Shown here piece after piece: positions 53,840 through 62,593 of a DNA stretch of 64,000 nucleotides. The notes beneath the pieces were generated by a model. That model did no database searches and was not told where the DNA came from. It worked only from the letters and a program-made list of their open reading frames with translations. A program made the translations under genes and the position numbers. The DNA lies in assembly GCF_023100945.1 (NCBI RefSeq), contig NZ_CP064689.1, forward strand, positions 4,818,001 to 4,882,000, in the 5' to 3' direction. Every line of letters starts with the position of its first letter. Positions within the stretch are counted from its first letter, which is position 1. This DNA comes from Bradyrhizobium sp. 200. Its GTDB lineage: Bacteria; Pseudomonadota; Alphaproteobacteria; Rhizobiales; Xanthobacteraceae.

Positions 53840-54892
53840 ATGAAAATCGCTTCCTCGAATATTTGCCGGATGGCGTTTGCCGCTGCAGCGACTTTGGCGC
53901 TTCAATCTGAAGCAGCCCACGCGGACGAGAACGGCGTGTCCCTTTGGCTTCCCGGGTTTTTCGGCAGCCTGGCTGCCGCGCCGGCGGTTCCGGGATGGTC
54001 GCTCGGCACGGTGGCCTATCACACCAGCGTCTCAGCTTCCGGCAACGTTGCGGCAGCACGCCAAATCTCGATAGGCCAGGTCCCGGCGACGGCAAACGTC
54101 AATCTTAACGCCAATCTGAATGCCAGTGGCGATCTGTTGTTCATTGCGCCGACCTATACCTTCGCGACGCCCGTGCTCGGCGGCCAGCTTGCCGTCGGCG
54201 TAATTGGCGCTGTCGGCCACGTTGACACCAGCATCTCCGGTACGCTGACCGCACAGGTCGGTCCCATTGTCGCGACACGCAGTGGCCTTCTGTCGGATTC
54301 GCTGACCGGCGTCGGTGATCTCTATCCGTTGGTGACGCTGAAATGGAATCAGGGCGTGCACAATTACATGGTCTATGGGTTCGGCGACATCCCGGTCGGA
54401 GCCTATGATTCCAGACGCCTATCCAACATAGGTATCGGGCATGGCGGCATCGATTTTGGCGCCGGCTATACCTACCTCAACCCGGCGACAGGAATCGAAT
54501 TTTCCGGCGTCGGCGGCTTCACCTACAATTTCAAGAATACCGCCACGAATTATCAAAATGGCATCGACTTCCATTTCGACTGGGGTGCGTCGCACTTTCT
54601 GTCCAAGCAGCTCTTTGTCGGCATGGTGGGATATGCCTACCAGCAGATCACGGACGATTTTGGCGCAGCACCGTTCCTCGGCGGATTCAAATCGCGCGTT
54701 TTCGGCTTTGGCCCCCAACTCGGCTATTTGTTCCCGATTGGAGACAAGCAGGGGTATCTGAACTTCAAGGGTTACAGGGAATTCGCCTCAGAAAACCGGC
54801 CGGAGGGCTGGAACGTCTGGTTGACCTTCGCCATCTCGAATGCCGCGCCGACATCAACAGTTACGCCAACAAGACATTCGATTACGAAATAG
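53840..54892 (+). CDS. Outer-membrane channel of the phenol-degradation meta / SphA family
   Basis: The 350-residue protein has a signal peptide (about 1-28, ending HADEN), then a beta-barrel pattern with GVSLWLPGFFGSLAAAPAVPGW and repeated alternating strands ending in VWLTFAI, as in MetA-pathway phenol degradation proteins. Such barrels may import hydrophobic aromatic compounds. The GGAGG ribosome site is followed by the ATG at 53840. It is divergent from the sulfatase operon and shares its FNR-like boxes. Confidence 0.83.
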   Translation: MKIASSNICRMAFAAAATLALQSEAAHADENGVSLWLPGFFGSLAAAPAVPGWSLGTVAYHTSVSASGNVAAARQISIGQVPATANVNLNANLNASGDLLFIAPTYTFATPVLGGQLAVGVIGAVGHVDTSISGTLTAQVGPIVATRSGLLSDSLTGVGDLYPLVTLKWNQGVHNYMVYGFGDIPVGAYDSRRLSNIGIGHGGIDFGAGYTYLNPATGIEFSGVGGFTYNFKNTATNYQNGIDFHFDWGASHFLSKQLFVGMVGYAYQQITDDFGAAPFLGGFKSRVFGFGPQLGYLFPIGDKQGYLNFKGYREFASENRPEGWNVWLTFAISNAAPTSTVTPTRHSITK

Positions 54893-54930
54893 CGGTCATT
54901 CGCAGCAGGCTTCGTCCCACCAGGACCGTC

Positions 54931-55200
54931 TCAGTAAGCGCGGCGATAACGCCGGCCGTTTGGTCTCGGCGCCGCCATGGCTCCAGCGTAATATGGGTTG
55001 GGATCGCACTGAGCTGCGCGGCCGGAAGCCGACGCCGCGCATTGGGCCATCGTATAGTAGGTGCAATCATAATAGGTGCCGCCTCCCCAGGGGACGACGC
55101 GCATACAGACGGGAAAAGCCGGATCATATGTCTGGGCTCGGGCTTGCCCTGCTGCCAGAGCGATACCCGCCGTCAGAATCGCGAAAGCCAAAGTGCGCAT
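54931..55200 (-). CDS. DUF3551 small secreted protein (copy A)
   Basis: The 89-residue protein has a signal peptide (ending QARAQTYD) and conserved cysteines in FPVCMRV, YYDCTYY, AQCAAS and AQCDPNPYY. The family is common in Bradyrhizobium and unstudied. It is about 90 percent identical by eye to the first half of the gene at 61776-62243, which shows a recent duplication. ATG 55200 begins the hydrophobic signal. Confidence 0.83.
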   Translation of the reverse strand: MRTLAFAILTAGIALAAGQARAQTYDPAFPVCMRVVPWGGGTYYDCTYYTMAQCAASASGRAAQCDPNPYYAGAMAAPRPNGRRYRRAY

Positions 55201-55578
55201 TGGAACTTCCTCAAAGTCGGCACATGACAAGACCAGTGCAGATAGACAGATAGGCAATATGGATCGAAGTCAATTCACGTTCACAAATGATGCGTACAAT
55301 GAGCTTTCTTTGATCTAGGACCAGACAACTGCCTTCTGGCCAGAGAATAGGCCGACGGCAGCGACCAGCCAGGGCGTCGGTTGCAAGAAAACTTTGGGAC
55401 CAATTTGAGGTCTGGCTCTGATGTCAGAATCTGCTATTTAATGAACGCTAATCAGCTCGCAGAAAAAATGGTCCGATGGCGCGGCCAAGCGGGTTTCAAG
55501 GGACAAGGAAGCCAACCTTAGGGCGTTTCGCCCGGCGGATCGGGAACCTTCCCTGCAGAGCAAACCTGGGGGTTTAAC
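55201..55578. other. Gene-free region upstream of porin 1
   Basis: No gene is seen in these 378 nt. The last 90 nt (55489-55578) form a leader conserved with that of porin 2 (59772-59860). It includes GGGACAAGG, CCAACCTTAGGG, a short hairpin (GGGCG-TTT-CGCCC) and GGAACCTTCCCT. Confidence 0.6.
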
Positions 55579-57132
55579 ATGAAGATTGCTAAGAGCCTTA
55601 TTCTCAGCTCAGCGGCGGGCCTGATCGCCGTGAGTGGAGCACAGGCTGCCGATCTTCCCGTCAAGGCCAAAGCGGTCGAGTACGTGAGGATCTGCTCCCT
55701 TTATGGCGCCGGGTTCTACTATATCCCCGGTACCGACACCTGCATCAAGCTGGGTGGTTATCTGCGCGCTGAAACCGCTTTCAACAGCACGCATTACAGC
55801 GGTGCGTATTCCGGATCGTTAGGCGCTCACAACCGCCTGTCGAACTATTACTCCATGCGCTCGCGTCAAAATTTGACCGTCGATACACGCACTGCGACCG
55901 AATACGGCGTGGTCCGCACGTTCTTTGATGCGAACTTCACCTGGACCACGGGGTCGTACTCCGGAAACGCCACCGCCAATGGTGGCACCTTCTACTCTGC
56001 CGCTGCCCAGGCCGGTGGCAATGGTGGCGTTGGCAACCCCTCTGACGGTGGTATCGCCGGCGGCTCGGTTGGCGTCAACTATGCGTTCATCCAGTTCGCA
56101 GGGTTCACGATGGGCAGGTCGATTTCCGCGTTCGACGCTCCGTGGGTCAACTATCCGGGTAACAACTTCGACGGCCTGGTCGGCGGTAGCGGCTCAACCA
56201 ATGGCGTCAACCAGTTCACCTACACTGCTCAGTTCGGCAACGGCGTGTCGGGCAGCTTGTCGGCTCAGGACCCGGTCGCATTCGTGCAGGCTGGCGTGCT
56301 GAACCTGACGAACGCTACGGCGGCAGGCATGCTGGGCGGTACGAACGGTATTAACAACATCGCCGGCACGCGCGCTCCAGATCTGATCGCAGTGCTCAAG
56401 GTCGATCAGGCCTGGGGTCTGCTCCAGTTGTCGGCCGTGGCGCATAACAACCACGCTGCTTACTACGGTGGAACGGAAATCACCGGTCATCCCGACGACA
56501 AGTGGGGCTTTGCTGTTCAAGGCGCGTTGTCGATCAAGAACATCCCGACCGGCGCTGGCGACGTGATCAACTTGCAGGGCGTCTACACGGATGGTGCAAC
56601 CCGCTACAACCTGCAGAGCCTGGCCGCAGTGAGCTACTCGATGTTCGGCGGCTCCAACCTGCCTGGCGCTTACCAGAGCATCGCCTTTGCCAACGCTCCG
56701 GATGCTGTGTACACGGGCACCTCGGTCGCAAACGGCACCGGGCTTGAGAACGTAACGACCTGGGGCTTCCGCGGCGGTTACACCCACAACTGGGATCCCT
56801 ACTGGAACACGGCCATCTACGGTGCTTACGCTGCCATCCAGTACGGCAACAATGGCAAGGCTGTTATCTGCGCGAACGCGGTTGCGCTGCTGGCCCTGGT
56901 TGGTACCTGCAACCCCGACTTCAACATCGCTCAAGCGGGTATCATCACGCGCTGGACCCCTGTGAAGAACCTGACGTTCTCGGGTGACTTCACCTGGACC
57001 CGGATCGATCAAAAGTACTCGGGGACGGTCGTTGCTCCGACCCTCGCATCGGTCGCGAAGCCGGCCGCCGTGTACGAGCTGAAGGACCAGGACAGCCTCA
57101 ACTTCCTGCTCCGCGCTCAGCGCAACTTCTAG
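55579..57132 (+). CDS. Outer-membrane porin 1 (alphaproteobacterial porin family)
   Basis: The 517-residue porin has a signal peptide (ending SGAQAADLPVKA), the family N-terminus VEYVRICSLYGAGFYYIPGT with a cysteine pair (C38 and the cysteine of DTCIKLGGYLR), and ends QDSLNFLLRAQRNF with the terminal aromatic typical of barrel proteins. It forms a general diffusion trimer. It is a close paralogue of porin 2, transcribed toward it. Confidence 0.94.
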   Translation: MKIAKSLILSSAAGLIAVSGAQAADLPVKAKAVEYVRICSLYGAGFYYIPGTDTCIKLGGYLRAETAFNSTHYSGAYSGSLGAHNRLSNYYSMRSRQNLTVDTRTATEYGVVRTFFDANFTWTTGSYSGNATANGGTFYSAAAQAGGNGGVGNPSDGGIAGGSVGVNYAFIQFAGFTMGRSISAFDAPWVNYPGNNFDGLVGGSGSTNGVNQFTYTAQFGNGVSGSLSAQDPVAFVQAGVLNLTNATAAGMLGGTNGINNIAGTRAPDLIAVLKVDQAWGLLQLSAVAHNNHAAYYGGTEITGHPDDKWGFAVQGALSIKNIPTGAGDVINLQGVYTDGATRYNLQSLAAVSYSMFGGSNLPGAYQSIAFANAPDAVYTGTSVANGTGLENVTTWGFRGGYTHNWDPYWNTAIYGAYAAIQYGNNGKAVICANAVALLALVGTCNPDFNIAQAGIITRWTPVKNLTFSGDFTWTRIDQKYSGTVVAPTLASVAKPAAVYELKDQDSLNFLLRAQRNF

Positions 57133-57133
57133 A

Positions 57134-57235
57134 GCGTTTTCGAGCGAAGTGGAAACCGGTTCGCGTCAAGAAAACGCGTCAAATCAAGAATCTGGAGCCC
57201 CGTTTCGATTTCATCGAAACGGAAAAGGCTCTAGT
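57134..57235. repeat. Dispersed repeat (copy 2) after porin 1
   Basis: AGCGTTTTCGAGCGAAG, then ACCGGTTCGCGTCAAGAAAA, matches the repeat at 41165-41243 in the other orientation. It includes the hairpin CCCGTTTCGAT/ATCGAAACGG and lies directly after the porin stop. Confidence 0.65.
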
Positions 57236-57252
57236 CCAAATCACCAACCAGG

Positions 57253-57283
57253 CCTCGGCAGGCAACTGCCGAGGTTTTCTTTT
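57253..57283 (+). terminator. Intrinsic terminator downstream of porin 1
   Basis: CCTCGGCAG and CTGCCGAGG form a perfect 9-bp stem with a GCAA loop, followed by TTTTCTTTT. Confidence 0.9.
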
Positions 57284-57415
57284 GGACCAAGTCCGTGCAC
57301 GCTGGGGCGTGCGAGGAAAGACATTCCCGAGAAGCACCTGAAGCGATCGATAATTGACCTTTTCTCAATTCAATACCAAGTTCGGTTCGCAGCAAGAAGG
57401 CGCCAGGAGGTTTTA

Positions 57416-57685
57416 ATGCGCACCAAACTCACTTGGGCGATATTGACTTGGGCGATGTTGGCCAGCGGAGCGTTCCTCGCCGTCGCACCGTCACACGCTC
57501 AGACCTACGATCCAAACTTTCCTGTCTGCTTGCAGGTCTATGTCCCAAGAGGCGGCTACATCGATTGCAGCTTCACCTCACTCCCTCAGTGTCAGGCAAC
57601 GGCGTCTGGCCGCGCAGCTCAATGCTATGCCAACCCATATTTCGCGTATGCGCAGAAGTCTCGGCGGCACCGGCGGAATTACTAG
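57416..57685 (+). CDS. DUF3551 small secreted protein (copy B)
   Basis: The 89-residue protein has a signal peptide (ending APSHAQTYD) and the family cysteines in FPVCLQVY, YIDCSF, PQCQAT and AQCYANPYF. It is more distant from the other copies. The AGGAGG ribosome site precedes ATG 57416. Confidence 0.82.
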   Translation: MRTKLTWAILTWAMLASGAFLAVAPSHAQTYDPNFPVCLQVYVPRGGYIDCSFTSLPQCQATASGRAAQCYANPYFAYAQKSRRHRRNY

Positions 57686-58167
57686 GCGCTAGATGCAAGG
57701 CAGGTCAGCCGCTCGCTCACCTGATGGACGCTGGAGACCTCGCAGAGATAGTTCCGCTTGAAGGAGGACCAGCAGCGGCTGGTCAATCGAGAGCCGGAAC
57801 TTTTACCGGCTGCGATTTGGGGGTAATGCACTTGACGCCAAAGGCCGCGGGAGACTCTGGTCCGAACTCCAGGCCCGGCCGTGCAATGATGTATGGACGG
57901 CGTATTTTCCGCGATTGACGGCCGTTCGTGCGATGGCCTCGTTTCTTCAGGGAGCGAGGTTATGCTGGTCGAAGAGCAGCTTCGTGAGCGGCTGAAGGCC
58001 AAACCCGAGGAGGCTTGCCGCCGCGATTTTGGCCAAGGACAAGATCGGTATCCTTCAGCAAGCGCCCTTCTCTCATAAGCTGACCCTACTTGTATGGCGT
58101 ACTGCCCGTTCGGGAGGCCAATCGCACGTCTCCACGATTTTGAGCGATCTGGGGCCGCGCCGATAAA
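57686..58167. other. Gene-free region between copy B and the porin 2 terminator
   Basis: Open frames on both strands are short or of unusual composition (Arg/Ser-rich), with no family resemblance. It may hold remnants of older genes; nothing was identified. Confidence 0.4.
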
Positions 58168-58171
58168 GGAA

Positions 58172-58199
58172 AACCCCCGGCGGTTTCCCGCCGGGGGTT
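58172..58199 (-). terminator. Intrinsic terminator after porin 2
   Basis: AACCCCCGGCGG and CCGCCGGGGGTT form a 12-bp perfect stem around a 4-nt loop; on the minus strand it is followed by TTCC. It starts 25 nt after the porin stop. Confidence 0.9.
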
Positions 58200-58223
58200 C
58201 TGTTAGCACATGATCAGGCGCGC

Positions 58224-59771
58224 TTAGAAGTTGCGCTGAGCACGGAGCAGCAAGCTCACCGTATCCTGGTCCTTCAGCTCATAGGTAGCTGCCGGCTTCG
58301 CTACAGCATTGAAGGGTCCTGCAGCAACAATTCCGGCCATCTTCTGGTCGAGGTGGGTCCAGGTGACGTCCGCGGAGAACGTCAGGTTCTTCACCGGGGT
58401 CCAGCGGGTGATGAAACCGAGCTGGGCGATGTTGAAGTCCGGGTTGCAGCTAGTGATACCCGCGGTGGCCGCACCCAATCCGAAGATAGCGTTGCAGATG
58501 AGGGCAGTTCCGGCGGCCTTGTAGTTCACCTGAGCGTACGCACCGTAGAGCGCTGAGTTCCAGTAGGGATCCCAGTTGTGGTTGAAGGCACCGCGCATAC
58601 CCCAGGTCTGAACCGTGTCAATACCGGTTCCGGCTGCGAACACACCATCAGCCGCGGCAGCTACGCCAACGCTCTGGTAGGCGACATTGCTGCCGCCGAA
58701 CATCGCGAAGTTCTGCCCAACCAAGCTCTGCAGATTGTAGCGGGTCGCACCATCGGTGTAGACCGCCTGCAGGTTGATCGTATCGCCGGCGCCCGTCGGG
58801 ATGTTCTTGATCTGCAAGGCGCCTTGCACCGCCCAACCCCACTTGTCGTCGGGATGTCCGGTGAGTTCGGTGCCGCCGTAGTAGGCCGCGTGGTTGTTAT
58901 GCGCGACAGCCGACAACTGGAACAGACCCCAAGCCTGATCGATCTTGATCCGACCGATGATGTCGGGAGCCCGCGTACCGCCGAAATCGTTGGCGCCCCA
59001 GGAGCCAGAGCCGAAGCTACCACCGGCGATCAGGCCAGCACTCGCGTTAAACAGATTGCTCTGATTGTAGGCGGTCGGATCTACGAGCGACAAGGTGCCC
59101 GAAACGCCGTTGCCGAACTGAGCGTCGTAGGTGAGCTGGTTGACAGCGGTGACCGTGCCGCTACCGCCGACCAGGCCGTCGAAGTTGTTGCCCGGATAGT
59201 TGGTCCAGGGAGCATCGAACGGGGAAATCGTCTTACCCATCGTGAACCCAGCGAACTGGATGAACGCATGGTAGACGCCGACCGAGCCGCCAGCGATACC
59301 GCCGTCAGAGGGGTTGCCAACGCCACCATTGCCACCGGCTTGGGCAGCGGCAGAGTAGAAGGTGCCACCATTGCCGGTGGTGTTTCCAGTGTACGAACCC
59401 GTGGTCCAGGAGAACGTAATATCGAAGAACGTGCGAACCACACCGTATTCGGTCGCAGTGCGCGTATCGATGGTCAAATCTTGACGCGAGCGAGCGGTGT
59501 AATAGTTCGACAGGCGATTCTGGGCGCCCAGCGTTCCCGAGTATGCACCGTTGTACACCGAGGCGTTGAACGCGGTTTCAACGCGCAGATAACCACCCAG
59601 CTTGATGCAGGTGTCGGTGCCGGGGATGTAATAGAAACCCGCACCATACAGGGAGCAGATCCTCACGTACTCGACCGCTTTGGCCTTGACGGGAAGATCG
59701 GCCGCCTGAGCTCCACTCACGGCGATCAAACCCGCCGCTGAGCCGAGAATAAGGCTCTTAACCATCTTCAT
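58224..59771 (-). CDS. Outer-membrane porin 2 (paralogue of porin 1)
   Basis: The 515-residue porin shares the N-terminus with porin 1 almost without change (signal peptide, VEYVRICSLYGAGFYYIPGT, cysteine pair) and ends KDQDTVSLLLRAQRNF. The greatest differences are in likely surface loops, for example around residues 205-235 and 350-400. The two genes converge, with the DUF3551 copy B between them, and share the leader sequence. This fits duplication followed by loop divergence. Confidence 0.94.
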   Translation of the reverse strand: MKMVKSLILGSAAGLIAVSGAQAADLPVKAKAVEYVRICSLYGAGFYYIPGTDTCIKLGGYLRVETAFNASVYNGAYSGTLGAQNRLSNYYTARSRQDLTIDTRTATEYGVVRTFFDITFSWTTGSYTGNTTGNGGTFYSAAAQAGGNGGVGNPSDGGIAGGSVGVYHAFIQFAGFTMGKTISPFDAPWTNYPGNNFDGLVGGSGTVTAVNQLTYDAQFGNGVSGTLSLVDPTAYNQSNLFNASAGLIAGGSFGSGSWGANDFGGTRAPDIIGRIKIDQAWGLFQLSAVAHNNHAAYYGGTELTGHPDDKWGWAVQGALQIKNIPTGAGDTINLQAVYTDGATRYNLQSLVGQNFAMFGGSNVAYQSVGVAAAADGVFAAGTGIDTVQTWGMRGAFNHNWDPYWNSALYGAYAQVNYKAAGTALICNAIFGLGAATAGITSCNPDFNIAQLGFITRWTPVKNLTFSADVTWTHLDQKMAGIVAAGPFNAVAKPAATYELKDQDTVSLLLRAQRNF

Positions 59772-60670
59772 GTTAAACCTCCAAGTTGCTCTGTAGGGAA
59801 GGTTCCGGATCCGCTGGGTTGATCACCCTAAGGTTGGTTCCCTTGTCCCCTGAAACCCGCTTAGTCGCTTCGCGCCTTCGGACACTCCCGCATGAACGCG
59901 AGGGACTTAAGCGAACCACCTAAAACGGGACGACCTCGGGATGCCCCCCTCCGTCGCTCGATCACAATTACCGAGGACTTCTGCACACGCAACAAAGGAA
60001 CCGCTTCGGACGGCCCGGCCTCGCCCCTTTTCCAAAGGGTGTTGCACAAATAACACGCGTTTGTGATTGAAGTTTTTCTGCAAGACATTGTTTCTATTCG
60101 ATATTTTCGAATAGTTCCAATTGACTCCCCGTTGCTGCTGTGGGCGCCGCAGCAAACGGGTTCGTCCCCTCCCAGCGCACCTCTCTCGCATCGAATCGAA
60201 GACGAGGTCGCCGAATCCGCAGCAGGCGATTACGCCCCATTATAGAGTCAGTGGACGGGCTCATCGCATGCGGGCGCAGGCCGCGAGCGGGCCCCTCGCC
60301 GTTCGACGGACGCCCAATCAGGGCAAAAACAGGCAAAAGATGATGAAAGCCCGATACTTCTCGGGATCAAAACGCATTCATAGAGTGCGGCAAAACCCGG
60401 CGCTTGCCTACCGCGACCTGGAACCGCGATTCGCGTGCAACGGAATCGGCCCGCCGGCGACATCGAATCAATTTCACGCGATTTCGATGCAGCGCCTGAG
60501 GCAAACACACGGCGAAAGCTCCCCGCAGAGGTCAGGTCTCGCGTCACGCCCGCGGGATATCGGCCGTTCGCGAGAAATGCGCGGGAAGCGCCGGCGCCTC
60601 TAAATGGCCTCGGCGTAATCTGAATCTGCCGCTTGCGGCTGGCCCTCGCGTCAGGCATATCCGCGCTGAT
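59772..60670. other. Long gene-free region upstream of porin 2
   Basis: About 900 nt hold the porin 2 leader (59772-59860) and otherwise no gene that could be recognised; open frames are short or of biased composition. A perfect inverted repeat CTATTCGA-TATTT-TCGAATAG is at 60094-60114 in an AT-rich stretch. Confidence 0.5.
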
Positions 60671-60761
60671 GGAGCTGTGGCCGAGTGGCTGAAGGCGGCG
60701 GTTTGCTAAACCGTTATAGGGTTGTAAAGCCCTATCGAGGGTTCGAATCCCTCCGGCTCCG
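60671..60761 (+). tRNA. tRNA-Ser (anticodon GCT)
   Basis: The acceptor arm GGAGCTG pairs with CGGCTCC. The anticodon loop reads TTTGCTAAA, giving GCT, which reads AGC/AGU serine codons. The long variable arm (about TATAGGGTTGTAAAGCCCTA) is typical of tRNA-Ser. GGTTCGAATCC forms the T arm. The CCA end is encoded at 60762-60764. Confidence 0.97.
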
Positions 60762-60762
60762 C

Positions 60763-60822
60763 CACCCTTCGCCCTGCGGGCTTCGGGTGGCAGGCCACCC
60801 GGAGACTGAAGGGCGAAGGGTG
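60763..60822. repeat. Palindrome directly after tRNA-Ser
   Basis: CACCCTTCGCCCT (60763-60775) pairs exactly with AGGGCGAAGGGTG (60810-60822), with an inner GGGTGG/CCACCC hairpin. It overlaps the CCA end of the tRNA and may help 3' end formation. Confidence 0.7.
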
Positions 60823-60863
60823 TCTCCCGAAGCTCCGAAGGAGCGTAGGGAGACCGTTGCCGC

Positions 60864-61148
60864 GTGTGGTACGTCTACTTCCTCGAACTGAGCAATGGCG
60901 ACATCTACGTCGGCTCGACGGACGATCTGCGACGTAGAGTAGCGTCCCATCAGCAAGGACACGTCATCTCGACAAGCAAGTATTTGCCCTTGATTCTTCG
61001 CTGATATGTGGCGGTGAGCGACGAAGCAACGGCTCGCAGCCTCGAACGGTATTTCAAGTCAGGATCTGGAAAGGCTTTTGCAAAGAAGCGCTTTCTGGCG
61101 GCTTCTTCACAACAGCCGATGCGGGTGGGATCGAGGATAGATCCTTAA
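60864..61148 (+). pseudogene. GIY-YIG nuclease-like gene, interrupted by a stop codon
   Basis: The frame from GTG 60864 reads VWYVYFLELSNGDIYVGSTD, the GIY-YIG fold with its YV...YVGSTDDLRRR motif. A TGA at 61002-61004 interrupts it, and the same frame continues with YVAVSDEATARSLERYFKSG to a TAA at 61146-61148, giving the usual length of about 94 codons. One base change is enough to explain it. The C-terminal part is still well conserved, so the loss is recent. It follows the tRNA, a common position for this family in Bradyrhizobium. Confidence 0.8.
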
Positions 61149-61365
61149 CCATCATGCCAGATCAATCAGGTTGCTTGGCGGAGATGGATCTCCACAGCGC
61201 GGCAGGCCGAACATGACGTGTCGATCCCGACCAGCGCAAGCAGTTGGATGCAGCGCATTCAAGGATAATATGCCAAGCTCAAGCAGCTTGTGGTTTCGCC
61301 TCGGGCGCATAAATCGCGGATAGCCCGCGCCGTTACTCAAAACGCACTTTCGAGGAGAAAATCTG

Positions 61366-61632
61366 ATGCGCATTCTGGCTTTGGCGATTTTGACGATTGC
61401 GACGGTGTCGGCAACGTCGGCTCGCGCCCAGACGTATAATCCTAGGTATCCGATCTGCCTCAAGATCATCCAGAACTTCGGCGGCGAACGATACGAATGC
61501 GCCTATACCTCGCTAGCGCAGTGCGCCGAGACAGCATCGGGCCTTGCCGCCCAGTGTCTCATCAATCCGTTTTATGCGGGCGAAACAGCATCGCCGGAAG
61601 GACGCGAGAGGAGATATCGCCGCGTCTACTAG
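61366..61632 (+). CDS. DUF3551 small secreted protein (copy C)
   Basis: The 88-residue protein has a signal peptide (ending SARAQTYN) and cysteines in YPICLKI, YECAYT, AQCAET and AQCLINPFY. It is convergent with copy D. Upstream there is a GAGGAGA ribosome site. Confidence 0.83.
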   Translation: MRILALAILTIATVSATSARAQTYNPRYPICLKIIQNFGGERYECAYTSLAQCAETASGLAAQCLINPFYAGETASPEGRERRYRRVY

Positions 61633-61775
61633 GCATAATCCAGCATGGGTCTCACTGGTCGCCGCCGGCTCCACTCTCTGGCTCTTGCGCGAGTTCACTC
61701 ATCCAAGAGCTTCTCGATAACTTGCGCTGCGATCTCATCACACCACCAGTTGCTGCGATATTGCTTCATCGCCGC

Positions 61776-62243
61776 TCAGTATCGGGGCCGATAGTCACCG
61801 CGCCGCTGGAGGGCGAACGCGTACTGGGGATTGATCCCGCAATAGGCGTCGGTACCGCTCGCGGTGGCCATGCACTGGGCGTAGCTGGAGAACTGGCAAT
61901 TGCCGGGATAGCCCCACACGCGCCCCTGCAAGCAGTAGCTATCCGCTACGTTCTCACCAGGCGCGGGCGATCTTGATCTGACTTGGCGATAACGCCGGCC
62001 GTTTGGTCCCGGCGACGCCATAGCTCCAGCGTAATATGGGTTGGGATCGCACTGCGCTGCGCGGCCGGAAGCCGACGCCGCGCATTGGGCCATCGTATAG
62101 TAGCTGCAATCATAATAAGCGCCGCCTCTCCAGGGGACGACGTGCATGCAAACGGGAAAAGCCGGGTCATATGTCTGAGCTCGGGCTTGCCCTGCTGCGA
62201 GGGCTACACCCGCCGTCAGAATCGCGAAAGCCAAAGTGCGCAT
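61776..62243 (-). CDS. DUF3551 protein with a duplicated domain (copy D)
   Basis: The 155-residue protein has the signal peptide and first domain nearly identical to copy A for 87 residues. A linker (RSRSPAPGENV) joins it to a second, shorter DUF3551-like unit with cysteines in SYCLQG, GNCQFSSYAQC and AYCGINPQY. Most family members have one unit. The copy A stop region is replaced here by the linker, which suggests an internal fusion after duplication. Confidence 0.83.
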   Translation of the reverse strand: MRTLAFAILTAGVALAAGQARAQTYDPAFPVCMHVVPWRGGAYYDCSYYTMAQCAASASGRAAQCDPNPYYAGAMASPGPNGRRYRQVRSRSPAPGENVADSYCLQGRVWGYPGNCQFSSYAQCMATASGTDAYCGINPQYAFALQRRGDYRPRY

Positions 62244-62593
62244 CGGAATTTCCTCGCAGTCGGTACAACAATCGTGCACTTGGACAGTGGGCAATATTGA
62301 TCAAAGTATCAATTCACATTCTGAGGCTCACATTCTGAGGCGCGCTTGCTTCAGCCTGCTTGATTGTCAGTAGCACCACCGCAATCGCTGGCGCGCCACC
62401 TCCTCAGGTGCGGACTTCCACATTGCCGCCGCTGCCATTGCGGTCGCATGACTCCGTCTTCTCTGCCGCAGAAGCCTCGATGATATCTTTGGCACATCAC
62501 CATACACTCCATCTTTTCTCTCCTAGATACTCCATCTTTTCTCTCCTAGATAAAGTGTTGCATCGACCGACCACCATCCCATAGATGACAGTT
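62244..62593. other. Gene-free region between copy D and the caspase-like gene
   Basis: No gene is seen. It contains the 23-bp tandem duplication at 62506-62551 and, near 62298, TTGATCAAAGTATCAA, a weak palindrome. Confidence 0.5.
62506..62551. repeat. Exact 23-bp tandem duplication
   Basis: Two identical 23-bp units lie side by side (62506-62528 and 62529-62551), each beginning ACTCCATCTTTTC. They are 43 nt downstream of the caspase-like stop. Confidence 0.85.

Noticed and set aside
57682..58209. A 175-codon frame on the minus strand after porin 2
   Set aside because: It contains the strong porin terminator within its first codons and its composition is not protein-like.
60248..60658. A 136-codon frame on the minus strand in the gap before tRNA-Ser
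   Set aside because: Arg/Pro-rich translation with no family resemblance and no ribosome site.
62298..62313. TTGATCAAAGTATCAA as an FNR/FixK box
   Set aside because: The spacer is 6 nt, not 4.
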